Source of the DNA: Streptococcus mitis
GTDB lineage: Bacteria; Bacillota; Bacilli; Lactobacillales; Streptococcaceae
Length of the DNA stretch: 64,000 bases
Direction of reading: 5' to 3'
NCBI RefSeq assembly: GCF_003943935.1
Contig: NZ_RJOB01000008.1
Location: forward strand, 1 to 64,000
This document shows positions 32,655 to 42,743 of this stretch, one piece after another (position 1 is the stretch's first letter; each line of letters opens with the position of its first letter). Made by a program: the position numbers and the translations under genes. The notes below the pieces were generated by a model. It was not told the origin of the DNA. It made no database searches and worked only from the letters and a program-made list of their open reading frames with translations.

Positions 32655-35600
32655 ATGAAACAATATTTTTTAGAAAAAGGTCGAATCTTTAGTATTCGTA
32701 AACTGACTGTTGGTGTTGCTTCTGTAGCAGTCGGTCTTACTTTTTTTGCATCTGGGAATGTTGCGGCTAGTGAACTTGTGACAGAACCAAAACTTGAAGT
32801 TGACGGTCAATCAAAAGAAGTGGCAGATGTAAAACATGAAAAAGAAGAAGCAGTTAAAGAAGAAGCAGTTAAAGAAGAAGTAACTGAAAAAACAGAGCTT
32901 ACTGCCGAGAAAGCAACAGAGGAAGCTAAAACTGCTGAAGTGGCTGGTGATGTACTCCCTGAAGAAATCCCTGATCGTGCTTATCCTGATACTCCAGTGA
33001 AAAAAGTGGATACTGCAGCTATTGTATCAGAACAAGAAAGTCCACAGGTAGAGACTAAGAGCATCTTGAAACCTACGGAAGTAGCTCCAACTGAAGGCGA
33101 AAAAGAAAATAGAGCCGTTATCAATGGTGGCCAAGACCTTAAACGTATCAATTATGAAGGCCAGCCAGCTACCTCAGCTGCTATGGTTTATACAATTTTC
33201 AGTTCACCTTTAGCAGGTGGAGGTAGCCAACGTTATCTCAATTCTGGATCTGGAATCTTTGTAGCTCCAAATATTATGTTGACAGTAGCTCATAATTTCT
33301 TAGTCAAGGATGCAGATACCAATGCAGGTTCTATTCGTGGCGGTGATACTACTAAGTTTTATTACAATGTAGGTTCAAATACTGCTAAGAACAATTCTTT
33401 GCCAACTTCAGGAAATACGGTTTTGTTCAAGGAAAAGGATATTCATTTTTGGAATAAAGAAAAGTTTGGTGAAGGAATTAAGAATGATCTAGCTTTAGTA
33501 GTAGCACCAGTTCCACTTTCGATTGCAAGTCCAAATAAGGCAGCTACCTTTACTCCTTTAGCAGAACATCGAGAATACAAAGCTGGTGAACCAGTTAGTA
33601 CCATAGGATATCCGACAGATTCCACTTCTCCGGAATTGAAGGAACCAATCGTTCCTGGTCAGTTGTATAAGGCTGATGGTGTCGTTAAGGGTACTGAAAA
33701 GCTTGATGATAAAGGAGCGGTTGGCATCACTTATCGCCTGACTTCTGTTTCTGGTCTTTCTGGTGGTGGAATTATTAATGGTGATGGTAAAGTTATTGGA
33801 ATTCACCAACATGGAACTGTTGATAATATGAATATCGCTGAAAAAGATCGCTTTGGAGGAGGACTTGTCCTATCGCCTGAACAACTAGCATGGGTCAAAG
33901 AAATCATTGATAAATATGGAGTCAAAGGCTGGTACCAAGGAGATAATGGTAATCGTTACTACTTTACTCCAGAAGGAGAAATGATTAGAAATAAGACAGC
34001 TGTTATTGGCAAAAATAAATACTCTTTCGATCAAAATGGTATTGCGACGCTTCTTGAAGGTGTTGACTATGGACGAGTTGTTGTAGAACATCTAGACCAA
34101 AAAGATAATCCAGTCAAAGAAAACGATACTTTTGTTGAAAAGACGGAAGTTGGAACTCAGTTTGACTATAACTATAAAACAGAAATTGAGAAAACTGACT
34201 TCTACAAGAAGAATAAAGAAAAATATGAGATTGTATCGATTGACGGTAAAGCTGTCAACAAGCAACTGAAAGATACTTGGGGAGAGGATTATAGTGTTGT
34301 GAGCAAGGCTCCTGCAGGAACTCGTGTCATTAAGGTTGTTTATAAAGTCAATAAAGGTTCCTTCGATCTTCGTTACCGATTGAAAGGTACAGACCAAGAA
34401 TTAGCGCCTGCAACTGTTGACAATAACGATGGTAAAGAATACGAAGTTTCCTTTGTTCATAGATTCCAAGCTAAAGAAATTACAGGCTACCGTGCAGTCA
34501 ATGCAAGCCAAGAAGCAACAATCCAACATAAAGGAGTGAACCAAGTTATTTTTGAATACGAAAAAATAGAAGATCCAAAACCAGCAACTCCTGCAACTCC
34601 AGTAGTGGATCCAAAAGACGAAGAAACAGAAATTGGAAACTATGGACCACTGCCAAGTAAGGCTCAATTGGACTACCACAAGGAAGAATTGGCCGCCTTC
34701 ATCCACTATGGAATGAATACCTACACTAACTCTGAATGGGGGAACGGTAGAGAAAATCCTCAAAACTTTAACCCAACTAATCTTGATACAGACCAGTGGA
34801 TTAAGACTTTGAAGGATGCTGGGTTCAAACGAACAATTATGGTTGTCAAACACCATGATGGATTTGTAATCTATCCTTCTCAATATACAAAACATACTGT
34901 AGCGGCAAGTCCTTGGAAAGACGGTAAGGGAGACCTTCTCGAAGAAATCTCTAAATCAGCGACCAAGTATGACATGAATATGGGTGTTTACCTGTCACCA
35001 TGGGATGCAAATAACCCTAAATATCATGTTTCAACTGAAAAAGAGTATAACGAATACTATCTCAACCAACTCAAGGAAATCCTTGGCAATCCTAAATACG
35101 GAAATAAGGGTAAATTTATCGAAGTGTGGATGGATGGTGCGCGTGGTAGCGGAGCTCAAAAAGTAACCTACACCTTTGACGAGTGGTTCAAGTACATCAA
35201 GAAAGCTGAAGGAGATATCGCTATCTTCTCTGCTCAACCAACAAGCGTCCGTTGGATCGGTAATGAACGTGGTATCGCTGGAGATCCAGTTTGGCATAAG
35301 GTTAAGAAAGCTAAGATCACTGACGATGTGAAGAATGAATATCTCAACCATGGAGATCCAGAAGGAGATATGTACTCTGTCGGTGAAGCAGACGTTTCTA
35401 TCCGTTCAGGTTGGTTCTACCATGATAATCAACAGCCAAAATCAATCAAAGATTTGATGGATATCTACTTCAAATCTGTTGGTCGTGGAACGCCACTTCT
35501 CCTCAATATTCCACCAAATAAAGAAGGTAAATTCGCAGATGCAGACGTGGCTCGCTTGAAAGAATTCCGAGCAACCTTGGACCAAATGTATGCAACTGAC

Positions 35601-38600
35601 TTCGCCAAGGGGGCAACTGTAACGGCAAGCTCTACCCGTAAGAATCACTTGTACCAAGCAAGCAACCTAACCGATGGTAAGGATGATACTAGTTGGGCAT
35701 TGTCAAATGATGCGAAGACAGGTGAATTCACTGTCGATCTTGGTCAAAAGAGACGCTTTGACGTAGTCGAACTCAAAGAAGATATCGCTAAAGGTCAACG
35801 TATCTCAGGATTTAAGGTTGAAGTTGAGCTCAATGGTCGCTGGGTTCCATATGGAGAAGGTTCGACTGTTGGTTATCGTCGTCTTGTCCAAGGTCAACCT
35901 GTAGAAGCCCAAAAGATTCGTGTGACTATCACGAATTCACAAGCAACTCCTATTTTGACAAACTTCTCTGTTTATAAGACACCAAGTAGTATCGAAAAAA
36001 CAGATGGCTATCCTCTAGGCTTGGATTACCATTCAAATACAACAGCTGATAAAGCTAATACAACCTGGTATGACGAATCTGAAGGTATCCGTGGTACATC
36101 CATGTGGACCAATAAAAAGGATGCTAGCGTAACCTACCGCTTCAATGGAACTAAGGCTTATGTCGTATCTACAGTGGATCCAAACCACGGTGAAATGTCA
36201 GTTTACGTGGATGGTCAAAAGGTTGCAGACGTACAAACTAATAATGCAGCTCGTAAACGTAGCCAGATGGTTTATGAAACAGATGACTTGGCTCCAGGTG
36301 AACATACCATCAAACTCGTTAACAAAACTGGCAAAGCTATTGCAACTGAAGGTATCTACACGCTAAATAATGCTGGTAAAGGTATGTTTGAGTTGAAAGA
36401 AACTACCTATGAAGTTCAAAAAGGCCAACCAGTTACTGTAACCATTAAACGTGTTGGTGGTAGCAAAGGAGCTGCAACAGTCCATGTCGTGACTGAACCA
36501 GGAACAGGGGTTCACGGTAAGGTTTACAAGGATACAACAGCTGATTTGACCTTCCAAGATGGTGAAACAGAAAAGACTTTGACAATTCCGACAATTGACT
36601 TTACTGAGCAAGCTGATTCAATCTTTGACTTTAAAGTGAAAATGACAAGCGCATCAGATAATGCCTTGCTTGGATTTGCTTCAGAAGCAACTGTTCGAGT
36701 AATGAAGGCTGACTTACTTCAAAAAGACCAAGTCAGTCATGATGACCAGGCCAGTCAACTTGATTATAGTCCAGGTTGGCATCATGAAACCAATTCGGCA
36801 GGTAAATACCAAAATACTGAGTCTTGGGCATCATTTGGTCGTTTGAATGAAGAGCAGAAGAAAAATGCTAGCGTAACAGCCTATTTCTATGGAACAGGTC
36901 TTGAAATTAAAGGTTTTGTTGATCCTGGACATGGTATCTATAAGGTTACTCTAGATGGTAAAGAACTTGAGTATCAAGATGGTCAAGGAAATGCTACTGA
37001 TGTCAATGGTAAGAAGTACTTCAGTGGAACAGCAACTACACGTCAAGGTGATCAGACTCTTGTTCGTTTGACTGGACTCGAAGAAGGTTGGCACGCTGTA
37101 ACCTTGCAATTGGATCCAAAACGAAATGATACCTCTAGAAATATTGGTATTCAAGTTGATAAGTTCATCACTCGTGGAGAAGATAGCGCTCTTTATACCA
37201 AAGAAGAATTAGTTCAAGCTATGAAGAACTGGAAGGATGAATTGGCTAAATTTGACCAAACAAGTTTGAAGAACACTCCAGAGGCGCGTCAAGCTTTCAA
37301 ATCAAACTTAGATAAATTATCTGAACAACTTTCAGCAAGTCCTGCTAATGCTCAAGAAATTCTGAAAATAGCCACAGCTCTGCAAGCTATTCTTGATAAG
37401 GAAGAAAACTATGGAAAAGAAGATACTCCGACATCAGAGCAACCAGAAGAGCCTAACTACGACAAGGCCATGGCAAGCTTGTCAGAGGCTATTCAAAACA
37501 AGAGTAAGGAACTAAGCAGCGATAAAGAAGCCAAGAAGAAACTAGTTGAGTTGTCAGAACAAGCTCTTACAGCTATCCAAGAAGCTAAGACACAAGATGC
37601 AGTAGATAAAGCCTTGCAAGCAGCTCTAACTTCTATTAATCAACTTCAGGCTACTCCGAAAGAGGAAGTGAAACCATCCCAGCCAGAAGAGCCTAACTAC
37701 GACAAGGCCATGGCAAGCTTGGCAGAGGCTATTCAAAACAAGAGCAAGGAACTAGGTAGCGATAAAGAATCCAAGAAGAAACTAGTTGAGTTGTCAGAAC
37801 AAGCTCTTACAGCTATCCAAGAAGCCAAGACACAAGATGCAGTAGATAAAGCCTTGCAAGCAGCTCTAACTTCTATTAATCAACTTCAGGCTACTCCGAA
37901 AGAGGAAGCAAAACCATCCCAGCCAGAAGAGCCTAACTACGACAAGGCCATGGCAAGTTTGGCAGAGGCTATCCAAAACAAGAGTAAGGAACTAGGCAGC
38001 GATAAAGAAGCCAAGAAGAAACTAGTTGAGTTGTCAGAACAAGCTCTTACAGCCATCCAAGAAGCCAAGACACAAGATGCAGTAGATAAAGCCTTGCAAG
38101 CAGCTCTAACTTCTATTAATCAACTTCAGGCTACTCCGAAAGAGGAAGTGAAACATTCCATAGTTCCAACGGATGGAGATAAGGAACTAGTTCAACCTCA
38201 ACCAAGTCTTGAAGTAGTAGAAAAAGTAATTAACTTCAAGAAAGTTAAACAAGAAGATTCAAGTCTTCCAAAAGGTGAAACTCGAGTGACTCAGGTAGGT
38301 CGTGCAGGCAAGGAACGTATCTTGACTGAAGTAGCACCAGATGGAAGCCGTACTATAAAACTTCGTGAAGTTGTTGAAGTTGCGCAAGATGAAATTGTAT
38401 TGGTCGGAACTAAGAAAGAAGAATCAGGTAAAATCGCATCATCTGTTCATGAGGTTCCAGAGTTTACTGGTGGTGTGATTGATTCTGAAGCAACTATTCA
38501 CAATTTACCAGAGTTTACTGGTGGTGTGACTGATTCTGAAGCAGCTATTCATAATTTACCAGAGTTTACTGGTGGTGTGACTGATTCTGAAGCAGCTATT

Positions 38601-39002
38601 CACAATTTACCAGAGTTTACTGGTGGTATGACTGATTCTGAAGCAGCTATTCACAATTTACCAGAGTTTACTGGTGGTATGACTGATTCTGAAGGAGTTG
38701 CTCATGGAGTTTCGAACGTTGAGGAAGGAGTTCCTAGTGGAGAAGCTACAAGTCATCAAGAATCAGGATTTACTAGTGATGTAACTGACTCTGAAACAAC
38801 TATGAATGAAATCGTATATAAAAATGATGAGAAATCATATGTAGTTCCGCCTATGTTAGAAGATAAAACTTATCAGGCACCTGCAAATCGTCAAGAAGTT
38901 CTACCTAAAACAGGAAGTGAAGATGGTTCTGCTTTTGCATCTGTAGGAATTATAGGCATGTTCTTAGGAATGATTGGAATAGTCAAAAGAAAAAAAGATT
39001 AA
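32655..39002 (+). CDS. Cell-wall protein fusing a trypsin/V8-like protease, GH29 fucosidase and binding modules
   Basis: 2,115 residues from the ATG at 32655 (a TTG one codon earlier is less likely). Order, numbered from that TTG: YSIRK-type signal (FSIRKLTVGVASVAVGLTFF); acidic linker; glutamyl-endopeptidase-like protease (about 155-420) with triad candidates His214 (TVAHN), Asp279 (KNDLALV) and Ser370 (GLSGGG); a wall-binding-like repeat and MucBP-like domains (about 420-655); GH29 alpha-L-fucosidase (about 663-980) with FIHYGMNTYTNSEWG, VKHHDGF and nucleophile candidate Asp828 (VWMDGARG); F5/8-type module (from 984); further beta-rich and Calx-beta-like modules; three FIVAR repeats; a G5 domain; five PEFTGG repeats; LPKTG near 2084. 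It probably trims fucose, and perhaps cleaves protein, at the cell surface. The frame is intact. Domain borders are estimates. Confidence 0.88.
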   Translation: MKQYFLEKGRIFSIRKLTVGVASVAVGLTFFASGNVAASELVTEPKLEVDGQSKEVADVKHEKEEAVKEEAVKEEVTEKTELTAEKATEEAKTAEVAGDVLPEEIPDRAYPDTPVKKVDTAAIVSEQESPQVETKSILKPTEVAPTEGEKENRAVINGGQDLKRINYEGQPATSAAMVYTIFSSPLAGGGSQRYLNSGSGIFVAPNIMLTVAHNFLVKDADTNAGSIRGGDTTKFYYNVGSNTAKNNSLPTSGNTVLFKEKDIHFWNKEKFGEGIKNDLALVVAPVPLSIASPNKAATFTPLAEHREYKAGEPVSTIGYPTDSTSPELKEPIVPGQLYKADGVVKGTEKLDDKGAVGITYRLTSVSGLSGGGIINGDGKVIGIHQHGTVDNMNIAEKDRFGGGLVLSPEQLAWVKEIIDKYGVKGWYQGDNGNRYYFTPEGEMIRNKTAVIGKNKYSFDQNGIATLLEGVDYGRVVVEHLDQKDNPVKENDTFVEKTEVGTQFDYNYKTEIEKTDFYKKNKEKYEIVSIDGKAVNKQLKDTWGEDYSVVSKAPAGTRVIKVVYKVNKGSFDLRYRLKGTDQELAPATVDNNDGKEYEVSFVHRFQAKEITGYRAVNASQEATIQHKGVNQVIFEYEKIEDPKPATPATPVVDPKDEETEIGNYGPLPSKAQLDYHKEELAAFIHYGMNTYTNSEWGNGRENPQNFNPTNLDTDQWIKTLKDAGFKRTIMVVKHHDGFVIYPSQYTKHTVAASPWKDGKGDLLEEISKSATKYDMNMGVYLSPWDANNPKYHVSTEKEYNEYYLNQLKEILGNPKYGNKGKFIEVWMDGARGSGAQKVTYTFDEWFKYIKKAEGDIAIFSAQPTSVRWIGNERGIAGDPVWHKVKKAKITDDVKNEYLNHGDPEGDMYSVGEADVSIRSGWFYHDNQQPKSIKDLMDIYFKSVGRGTPLLLNIPPNKEGKFADADVARLKEFRATLDQMYATDFAKGATVTASSTRKNHLYQASNLTDGKDDTSWALSNDAKTGEFTVDLGQKRRFDVVELKEDIAKGQRISGFKVEVELNGRWVPYGEGSTVGYRRLVQGQPVEAQKIRVTITNSQATPILTNFSVYKTPSSIEKTDGYPLGLDYHSNTTADKANTTWYDESEGIRGTSMWTNKKDASVTYRFNGTKAYVVSTVDPNHGEMSVYVDGQKVADVQTNNAARKRSQMVYETDDLAPGEHTIKLVNKTGKAIATEGIYTLNNAGKGMFELKETTYEVQKGQPVTVTIKRVGGSKGAATVHVVTEPGTGVHGKVYKDTTADLTFQDGETEKTLTIPTIDFTEQADSIFDFKVKMTSASDNALLGFASEATVRVMKADLLQKDQVSHDDQASQLDYSPGWHHETNSAGKYQNTESWASFGRLNEEQKKNASVTAYFYGTGLEIKGFVDPGHGIYKVTLDGKELEYQDGQGNATDVNGKKYFSGTATTRQGDQTLVRLTGLEEGWHAVTLQLDPKRNDTSRNIGIQVDKFITRGEDSALYTKEELVQAMKNWKDELAKFDQTSLKNTPEARQAFKSNLDKLSEQLSASPANAQEILKIATALQAILDKEENYGKEDTPTSEQPEEPNYDKAMASLSEAIQNKSKELSSDKEAKKKLVELSEQALTAIQEAKTQDAVDKALQAALTSINQLQATPKEEVKPSQPEEPNYDKAMASLAEAIQNKSKELGSDKESKKKLVELSEQALTAIQEAKTQDAVDKALQAALTSINQLQATPKEEAKPSQPEEPNYDKAMASLAEAIQNKSKELGSDKEAKKKLVELSEQALTAIQEAKTQDAVDKALQAALTSINQLQATPKEEVKHSIVPTDGDKELVQPQPSLEVVEKVINFKKVKQEDSSLPKGETRVTQVGRAGKERILTEVAPDGSRTIKLREVVEVAQDEIVLVGTKKEESGKIASSVHEVPEFTGGVIDSEATIHNLPEFTGGVTDSEAAIHNLPEFTGGVTDSEAAIHNLPEFTGGMTDSEAAIHNLPEFTGGMTDSEGVAHGVSNVEEGVPSGEATSHQESGFTSDVTDSETTMNEIVYKNDEKSYVVPPMLEDKTYQAPANRQEVLPKTGSEDGSAFASVGIIGMFLGMIGIVKRKKD
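37441..38160 (+). repeat. Three 240-bp FIVAR-coding repeats
   Basis: The period is exactly 240 bp (80 codons) with ccagaagagcctaactacga at about 37443, 37683 and 37923. The copies differ at only a few bases. They encode helical FIVAR modules starting PEEPNYDKAMASL. Confidence 0.9.
38457..38711 (+). repeat. Five 51-bp stalk repeats (PEFTGG)
   Basis: Starts at 38457, 38508, 38559, 38610 and 38661. Units encode PEFTGGVTDSEAAIHNL with small changes. They are related to the PEFTGG units in NanA. Confidence 0.88.
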
Positions 39003-39169
39003 TTAATATTAAATGTCCCTAAATAGTGTATTCGAATTGGATGTAAGAATGTTGTAACAATTCTTTTAGATCATTGTCCTTATATTAAGCGGAATATGAT
39101 CAAGTAGACGAGACAATAAAATTAGAATATAACTAAAGGGGAAGGGAAAGACGTCACTGCTAAAATACT

Positions 39170-39208
39170 AAAAACGAGCATTTCCGCAGTTGGATATGCT
39201 CGTTTTTT
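39170..39208. terminator. Bidirectional terminator between fucosidase gene and pepT
   Basis: aaaacgagcat and atgctcgtttt arms with a T-run on plus and an A-run on the other side. The rest of 39003-39169 holds nothing I recognise. Confidence 0.8.
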
Positions 39209-39213
39209 ATCAA

Positions 39214-40434
39214 TTATTTATAAGCTACGATACCAATGATGGTATCAACTGCACGTTCCATAGTCTGAAGGCTAACATATTCAAAACGTCCATGCATGTT
39301 TTCGCCACCAGCAAAGATATTTGGAGTTGGGATTCCCATAAAGGAAATTTTAGAGCCGTCTGTCCCACCACGGATTGGTTCAATAATAGGCTTGATACCT
39401 AAATCCTCCATAACGGCTTTGGCAATGGTAATTGGAGTCATATCTTTCTCAATGACTTCTTTCATATTGTAGTACTGATCTGTCAAGTTTAGGGTGACAC
39501 GGTCGCTACCAAGTTCTTGATTCATCTTATCAGCGATAGACTGCATAGCTTCTTTACGCGCTTCAAAGGCATCTTTTTCAAAATCACGAATGATGTAGCT
39601 TGCACGTGCCTCTTCGACACTACCTGTCACATCCATTAGATGGTAGAAGCCTTGATAACCTTCTGTTAACTCAGGTCGGTCATTCTCTGGAAGTTGATTG
39701 TGAAAATCAATTGCTAGCTGAAGGGCGTTGACCATCTGACCTTTGGCAGTACCAGGGTGGACATTGCGTCCTTGGAAATGCAATTCAGCCCCAGCTGCTG
39801 AAAAAGTCTCGTATTGAAGTTCACCTAGTGGTCCTCCATCAACAGTGTAGGCAAAATCAACATCAAAATCTTCTGCATCAAATTTATTAGCACCAACACC
39901 GATTTCTTCATCTGGACCAAAACCAACACGAATCTCACAGTGTTTGATTTCAGGATGGGCAGTCAGATATTCAATAGCAGTCATAATTTCAGCAATCCCT
40001 GACTTGTCATCGGCACCTAGCAAGGTTGTTCCGTCGGTTGTGATGAGTGTTTGTCCTGGATATTTTTCAAGACTTTTGAAGTCTGCTGGATCTAATTTAA
40101 AACCAGAATTCCCTAGTTCAATCACACCACCATCGTAGTTTTCAATTACCTGTGGATTGACTCCTTCAGCATTAAAATCAGCAGTATCCATGTGGGAGAT
40201 AAAGCCAATCTTACGTGTTAAAGATGGATCATTGGCTGGCAAGGTTCCAATAGCAAAACCATTTGGTAGATAATAAACATTTTGCAGACCAACACGTTTC
40301 ATTTCTGGGATCAGGATATTGGTTGCGAAATCAACCTGACTCTGGGTACTTGGAGTAGTAGTAGAGTGTTCATCAGAGCGCGTGTTGACCTTAACGTAGG
40401 TTAAGAAGCGGTCCAAGAGATTGGGGTAAGTCAT
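39214..40434 (-). CDS. pepT: Peptidase T (tripeptide aminopeptidase)
   Basis: Zinc-dependent M20B peptidase that removes N-terminal residues from tripeptides in the cytosol. 406 residues. Metal ligands are visible in [17 protein letters not shown] (His, Asp) and in [16 protein letters not shown] (the catalytic Glu-Glu). The dimerisation domain follows from about 205, and [20 protein letters not shown] near the C-terminus supplies the last ligands. It converges with the fucosidase gene and is divergent from hemH. Confidence 0.96.
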   Translation of the reverse strand: MTYPNLLDRFLTYVKVNTRSDEHSTTTPSTQSQVDFATNILIPEMKRVGLQNVYYLPNGFAIGTLPANDPSLTRKIGFISHMDTADFNAEGVNPQVIENYDGGVIELGNSGFKLDPADFKSLEKYPGQTLITTDGTTLLGADDKSGIAEIMTAIEYLTAHPEIKHCEIRVGFGPDEEIGVGANKFDAEDFDVDFAYTVDGGPLGELQYETFSAAGAELHFQGRNVHPGTAKGQMVNALQLAIDFHNQLPENDRPELTEGYQGFYHLMDVTGSVEEARASYIIRDFEKDAFEARKEAMQSIADKMNQELGSDRVTLNLTDQYYNMKEVIEKDMTPITIAKAVMEDLGIKPIIEPIRGGTDGSKISFMGIPTPNIFAGGENMHGRFEYVSLQTMERAVDTIIGIVAYK

Positions 40435-40587
40435 AAAAAACTCCTTTTGAATTCATTTTTTCCATTGTATCATAGAAAGAAGATAAAAACAAAAGACAGA
40501 AGTTAGGGAAATTCTCTATGTTAGCGTTTACTTATCAGTGGATTCATGATAAAATAAATTTGATAAAAACATCACAAGGAAGCAGTT

Positions 40588-41682
40588 ATGAAAAAAGCAA
40601 TTTTAATGATGACTTTCGGTTCGCCAGAAGAGATTACCTTTGAAGGTGTAGCTGATTTTTTCACAAATATTCGTCGTGGAGTGAGACCTCAAGACCACGA
40701 GATTCAAACACTCTATGATAATTATGTACTTATTGGAGGTACGCCTCTACAAAGAATCACCCGTGAAGAAGTTGCCTTAGTAGAAGCTAGACTGGGGAAT
40801 GAGTATAGTGTCTATTTTGCCAATAAATTTTCCAAACCTTTTATTCCAGATGTGATTGGTCAGATGGAAGCAGATGGAATCGAGCAGTGTATTTGCCTGA
40901 TTTTGGAGCCCCATTATTCTTTTTACTCTGTCATGGGTTATGAGAAATTTTTAGAAAGCAAGCAAATTCAATTTTTGATCATTAAGGACTGGTATCAAGA
41001 AGAGGCCTTGCTAAACTATTGGGCAGATGAAATTGCTAATATTTTAAAAGAAGAAGTAAAGCAGGATAGCTTTAAAGTAATCTTTTCAGCCCATAGTGTG
41101 CCCATTTTTGCCTTGGATTTTGGTGACCCCTATATCGACCAAATTTTTGAAAATAGCAAGCTAGTCGCTGAAAAACTAGGCTTGACTTCAGAACAATATA
41201 CTAACACCTGGCAGAGTGAGAGCGATATCGGTATTCCATGGATTAAACCAGATGTTTTGGAGTATCTCAGAGAACAGACAGAACATCCAGACCATTATAT
41301 TTTTGTACCTATCAGCTTCATTAGCGAGCATATTGAAGTCTTGTTTGATAATGATGTGGAATGTTATGACTTGTGTCAGGAATTGGGTGTGACCTACCAT
41401 CGACCACCAATGCCAAATACGGATTCTCGTTTGATTGATGCCTTGGTTAATACAGTCAGAGCTAATGAACATCAAGAGTTTAAGGAATTTCTCCCAGAAG
41501 AAGAAACCTTTGATGAGTTAGTCCCTTCGGATGAAACTAAAAATATTTTAGATGAATCTCAAGATTTACAAATGCCAGAATTTGTGAAAAAACTGATTGA
41601 GAAAAAAGGTAGGGAAAATGTTAAGATGCCTTATCTTATCAAAAAAATGCTTGAGAAAGCAGGCAAGTTACCAAAAGAATAA
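40588..41682 (+). CDS. hemH: Ferrochelatase family protein
   Basis: 364 residues. The N-terminal [20 protein letters not shown], the metal-binding histidine in VIFSAHSVP and the acidic [13 protein letters not shown] are the ferrochelatase hallmarks. In Gram-positives this family usually inserts iron into coproporphyrin III. No other haem synthesis genes are in the window, and streptococci generally lack the pathway, so the role here is unclear. The C-terminal 50 residues, rich in Glu/Lys, extend past the usual fold. A ribosome site (aagga) lies before the ATG. Confidence 0.88.
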   Translation: MKKAILMMTFGSPEEITFEGVADFFTNIRRGVRPQDHEIQTLYDNYVLIGGTPLQRITREEVALVEARLGNEYSVYFANKFSKPFIPDVIGQMEADGIEQCICLILEPHYSFYSVMGYEKFLESKQIQFLIIKDWYQEEALLNYWADEIANILKEEVKQDSFKVIFSAHSVPIFALDFGDPYIDQIFENSKLVAEKLGLTSEQYTNTWQSESDIGIPWIKPDVLEYLREQTEHPDHYIFVPISFISEHIEVLFDNDVECYDLCQELGVTYHRPPMPNTDSRLIDALVNTVRANEHQEFKEFLPEEETFDELVPSDETKNILDESQDLQMPEFVKKLIEKKGRENVKMPYLIKKMLEKAGKLPKE

Positions 41683-41688
41683 AGAAAA

Positions 41689-41717
41689 AGGATTTAGCCT
41701 TGCGCTAGATCCTTTTA
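41689..41717. terminator. Terminator between hemH and mscL
   Basis: aaaggatttagc and gctagatccttt arms with a short loop, flanked by A- and T-runs. It serves both convergent genes. Confidence 0.7.
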
Positions 41718-41722
41718 ATCGA

Positions 41723-42106
41723 TTATTTTTTCTCAAGAAGAGCTTTGATTTCTTGAAGAACTTCCAACTCAGTTGGAGCAGCTGGAGCTTCCTCTTCAAC
41801 AACTTCTTCTTTTTTAGTAAGGCTTTGAGCTTTTTCCATAGCTTTAATAACAAAGAAGAGAACAGTACCTACAACAAGGAAGTTGATAATAGCACTCAAG
41901 AATTTACCATATGTAACACCATTCCATGCAAGATCAGCGATGTTTTGTACTTTCGCAGCTTCCAAGGCTGGGTTCAATAGGAGTGGAGTGATGATATCAT
42001 TAACAAATGAAGTAACGATGGCACCAAAAGCAGAGGCAATGATCACACCGACAGCAAGGTCAACAACATTACCACGAAGCAAAAATGCTTTAAGATCTTT
42101 TAACAT
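41723..42106 (-). CDS. mscL: Large-conductance mechanosensitive channel
   Basis: 127 residues from the ATG at 42106, which is better spaced from aaagga than the ATG two codons upstream. The first helix (FLLRGNVVDLAVGVIIASAF) and GAIVTSFVNDIITPLL form the pore. A second membrane helix and a charged C-terminal helix (EVLQEIKALLEKK) follow. It opens on hypo-osmotic shock and forms a pentamer in the membrane. Confidence 0.95.
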   Translation of the reverse strand: MLKDLKAFLLRGNVVDLAVGVIIASAFGAIVTSFVNDIITPLLLNPALEAAKVQNIADLAWNGVTYGKFLSAIINFLVVGTVLFFVIKAMEKAQSLTKKEEVVEEEAPAAPTELEVLQEIKALLEKK

Positions 42107-42189
42107 TTTCATAATTCCTTTACAAAATTTTTACTCTTTATTATATATTAATTAAGAAATGCTTGCAAGCTATATGCTTAAATTTTTTC

Positions 42190-42621
42190 TTATTTTTTAA
42201 AAATAAAAACCTTACTAAAAATGTAATTAAGAATAATTATCAAGAATTGTGAAATAGCTGTTTCGATAGTATTAACCTTGTCTATATTATTATTTACAAA
42301 TTGTCCAATAATATTAGGAAACTGGGTTACAAAGAGAAAAGTTAAAAATAAGTCTAAAAGAAAAGTAGAAAGGCGGGCAAGAGTAAATTTCACTAAACGT
42401 CTTGGCCAATTCTGCCTAGCCTGCTTAAATACAATCGTATCATTTGTGATAAAGGCAAAGAGGATACCAATAATATTTGCTAGGGCAGTAGCAAGGAGTT
42501 CTTTATGAGTTAGTTGATAAATGACTAATCGGGATAGAATAGAAATAAGAGTCGTCGCTATACCAAAAAAGAGATAGGACAAGAGCTCGTTCTTAAAGAA
42601 ACTTTGAATATGATTTTTCAT
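42190..42621 (-). CDS. GtrA-like membrane protein
   Basis: 143 residues with four predicted membrane helices, ending KVFIFKK, and the segment ANIIGILFAFITNDTIVFKQ typical of GtrA/DPMS2 proteins. Family members help flip or transfer lipid-linked sugars for cell-wall glycosylation. No glycosyltransferase partner is adjacent here. It is divergent from queT. Confidence 0.8.
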   Translation of the reverse strand: MKNHIQSFFKNELLSYLFFGIATTLISILSRLVIYQLTHKELLATALANIIGILFAFITNDTIVFKQARQNWPRRLVKFTLARLSTFLLDLFLTFLFVTQFPNIIGQFVNNNIDKVNTIETAISQFLIIILNYIFSKVFIFKK

Positions 42622-42651
42622 GTTCTTAGTATAGCATAAAGAGGACTATTG

Positions 42652-42660
42652 TGCTATACT
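42652..42660 (+). promoter_or_regulatory. Extended -10 promoter of queT
   Basis: TGCTATACT, about 22 bp before the first base of the riboswitch stem. Confidence 0.6.
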
Positions 42661-42682
42661 AGTAAGGTTGAATAAATCAACC

Positions 42683-42741
42683 CTTGGTGCTTAGCTTCTT
42701 TCACCAAGCATATTACACGCGGACAACCGCCAAAGGAGAAA
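42683..42741 (+). promoter_or_regulatory. preQ1-II riboswitch
   Basis: Starts cttggtgcttagcttctttc and ends at the ribosome site caaaggagaa. The cttggtg/caccaag stem, the gcgg/ccgc pseudoknot stem and the A-rich 3' end fit the preQ1-II (COG4708) class known from streptococci. Ligand binding would sequester the aaggag of queT and repress translation. Confidence 0.92.
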
Positions 42742-42743
42742 AG

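Noticed and set aside
42684-42743. N-terminal extension of QueT
   Set aside because: The 60 bp are the preQ1-II riboswitch and contain the ribosome site for the ATG at 42744.
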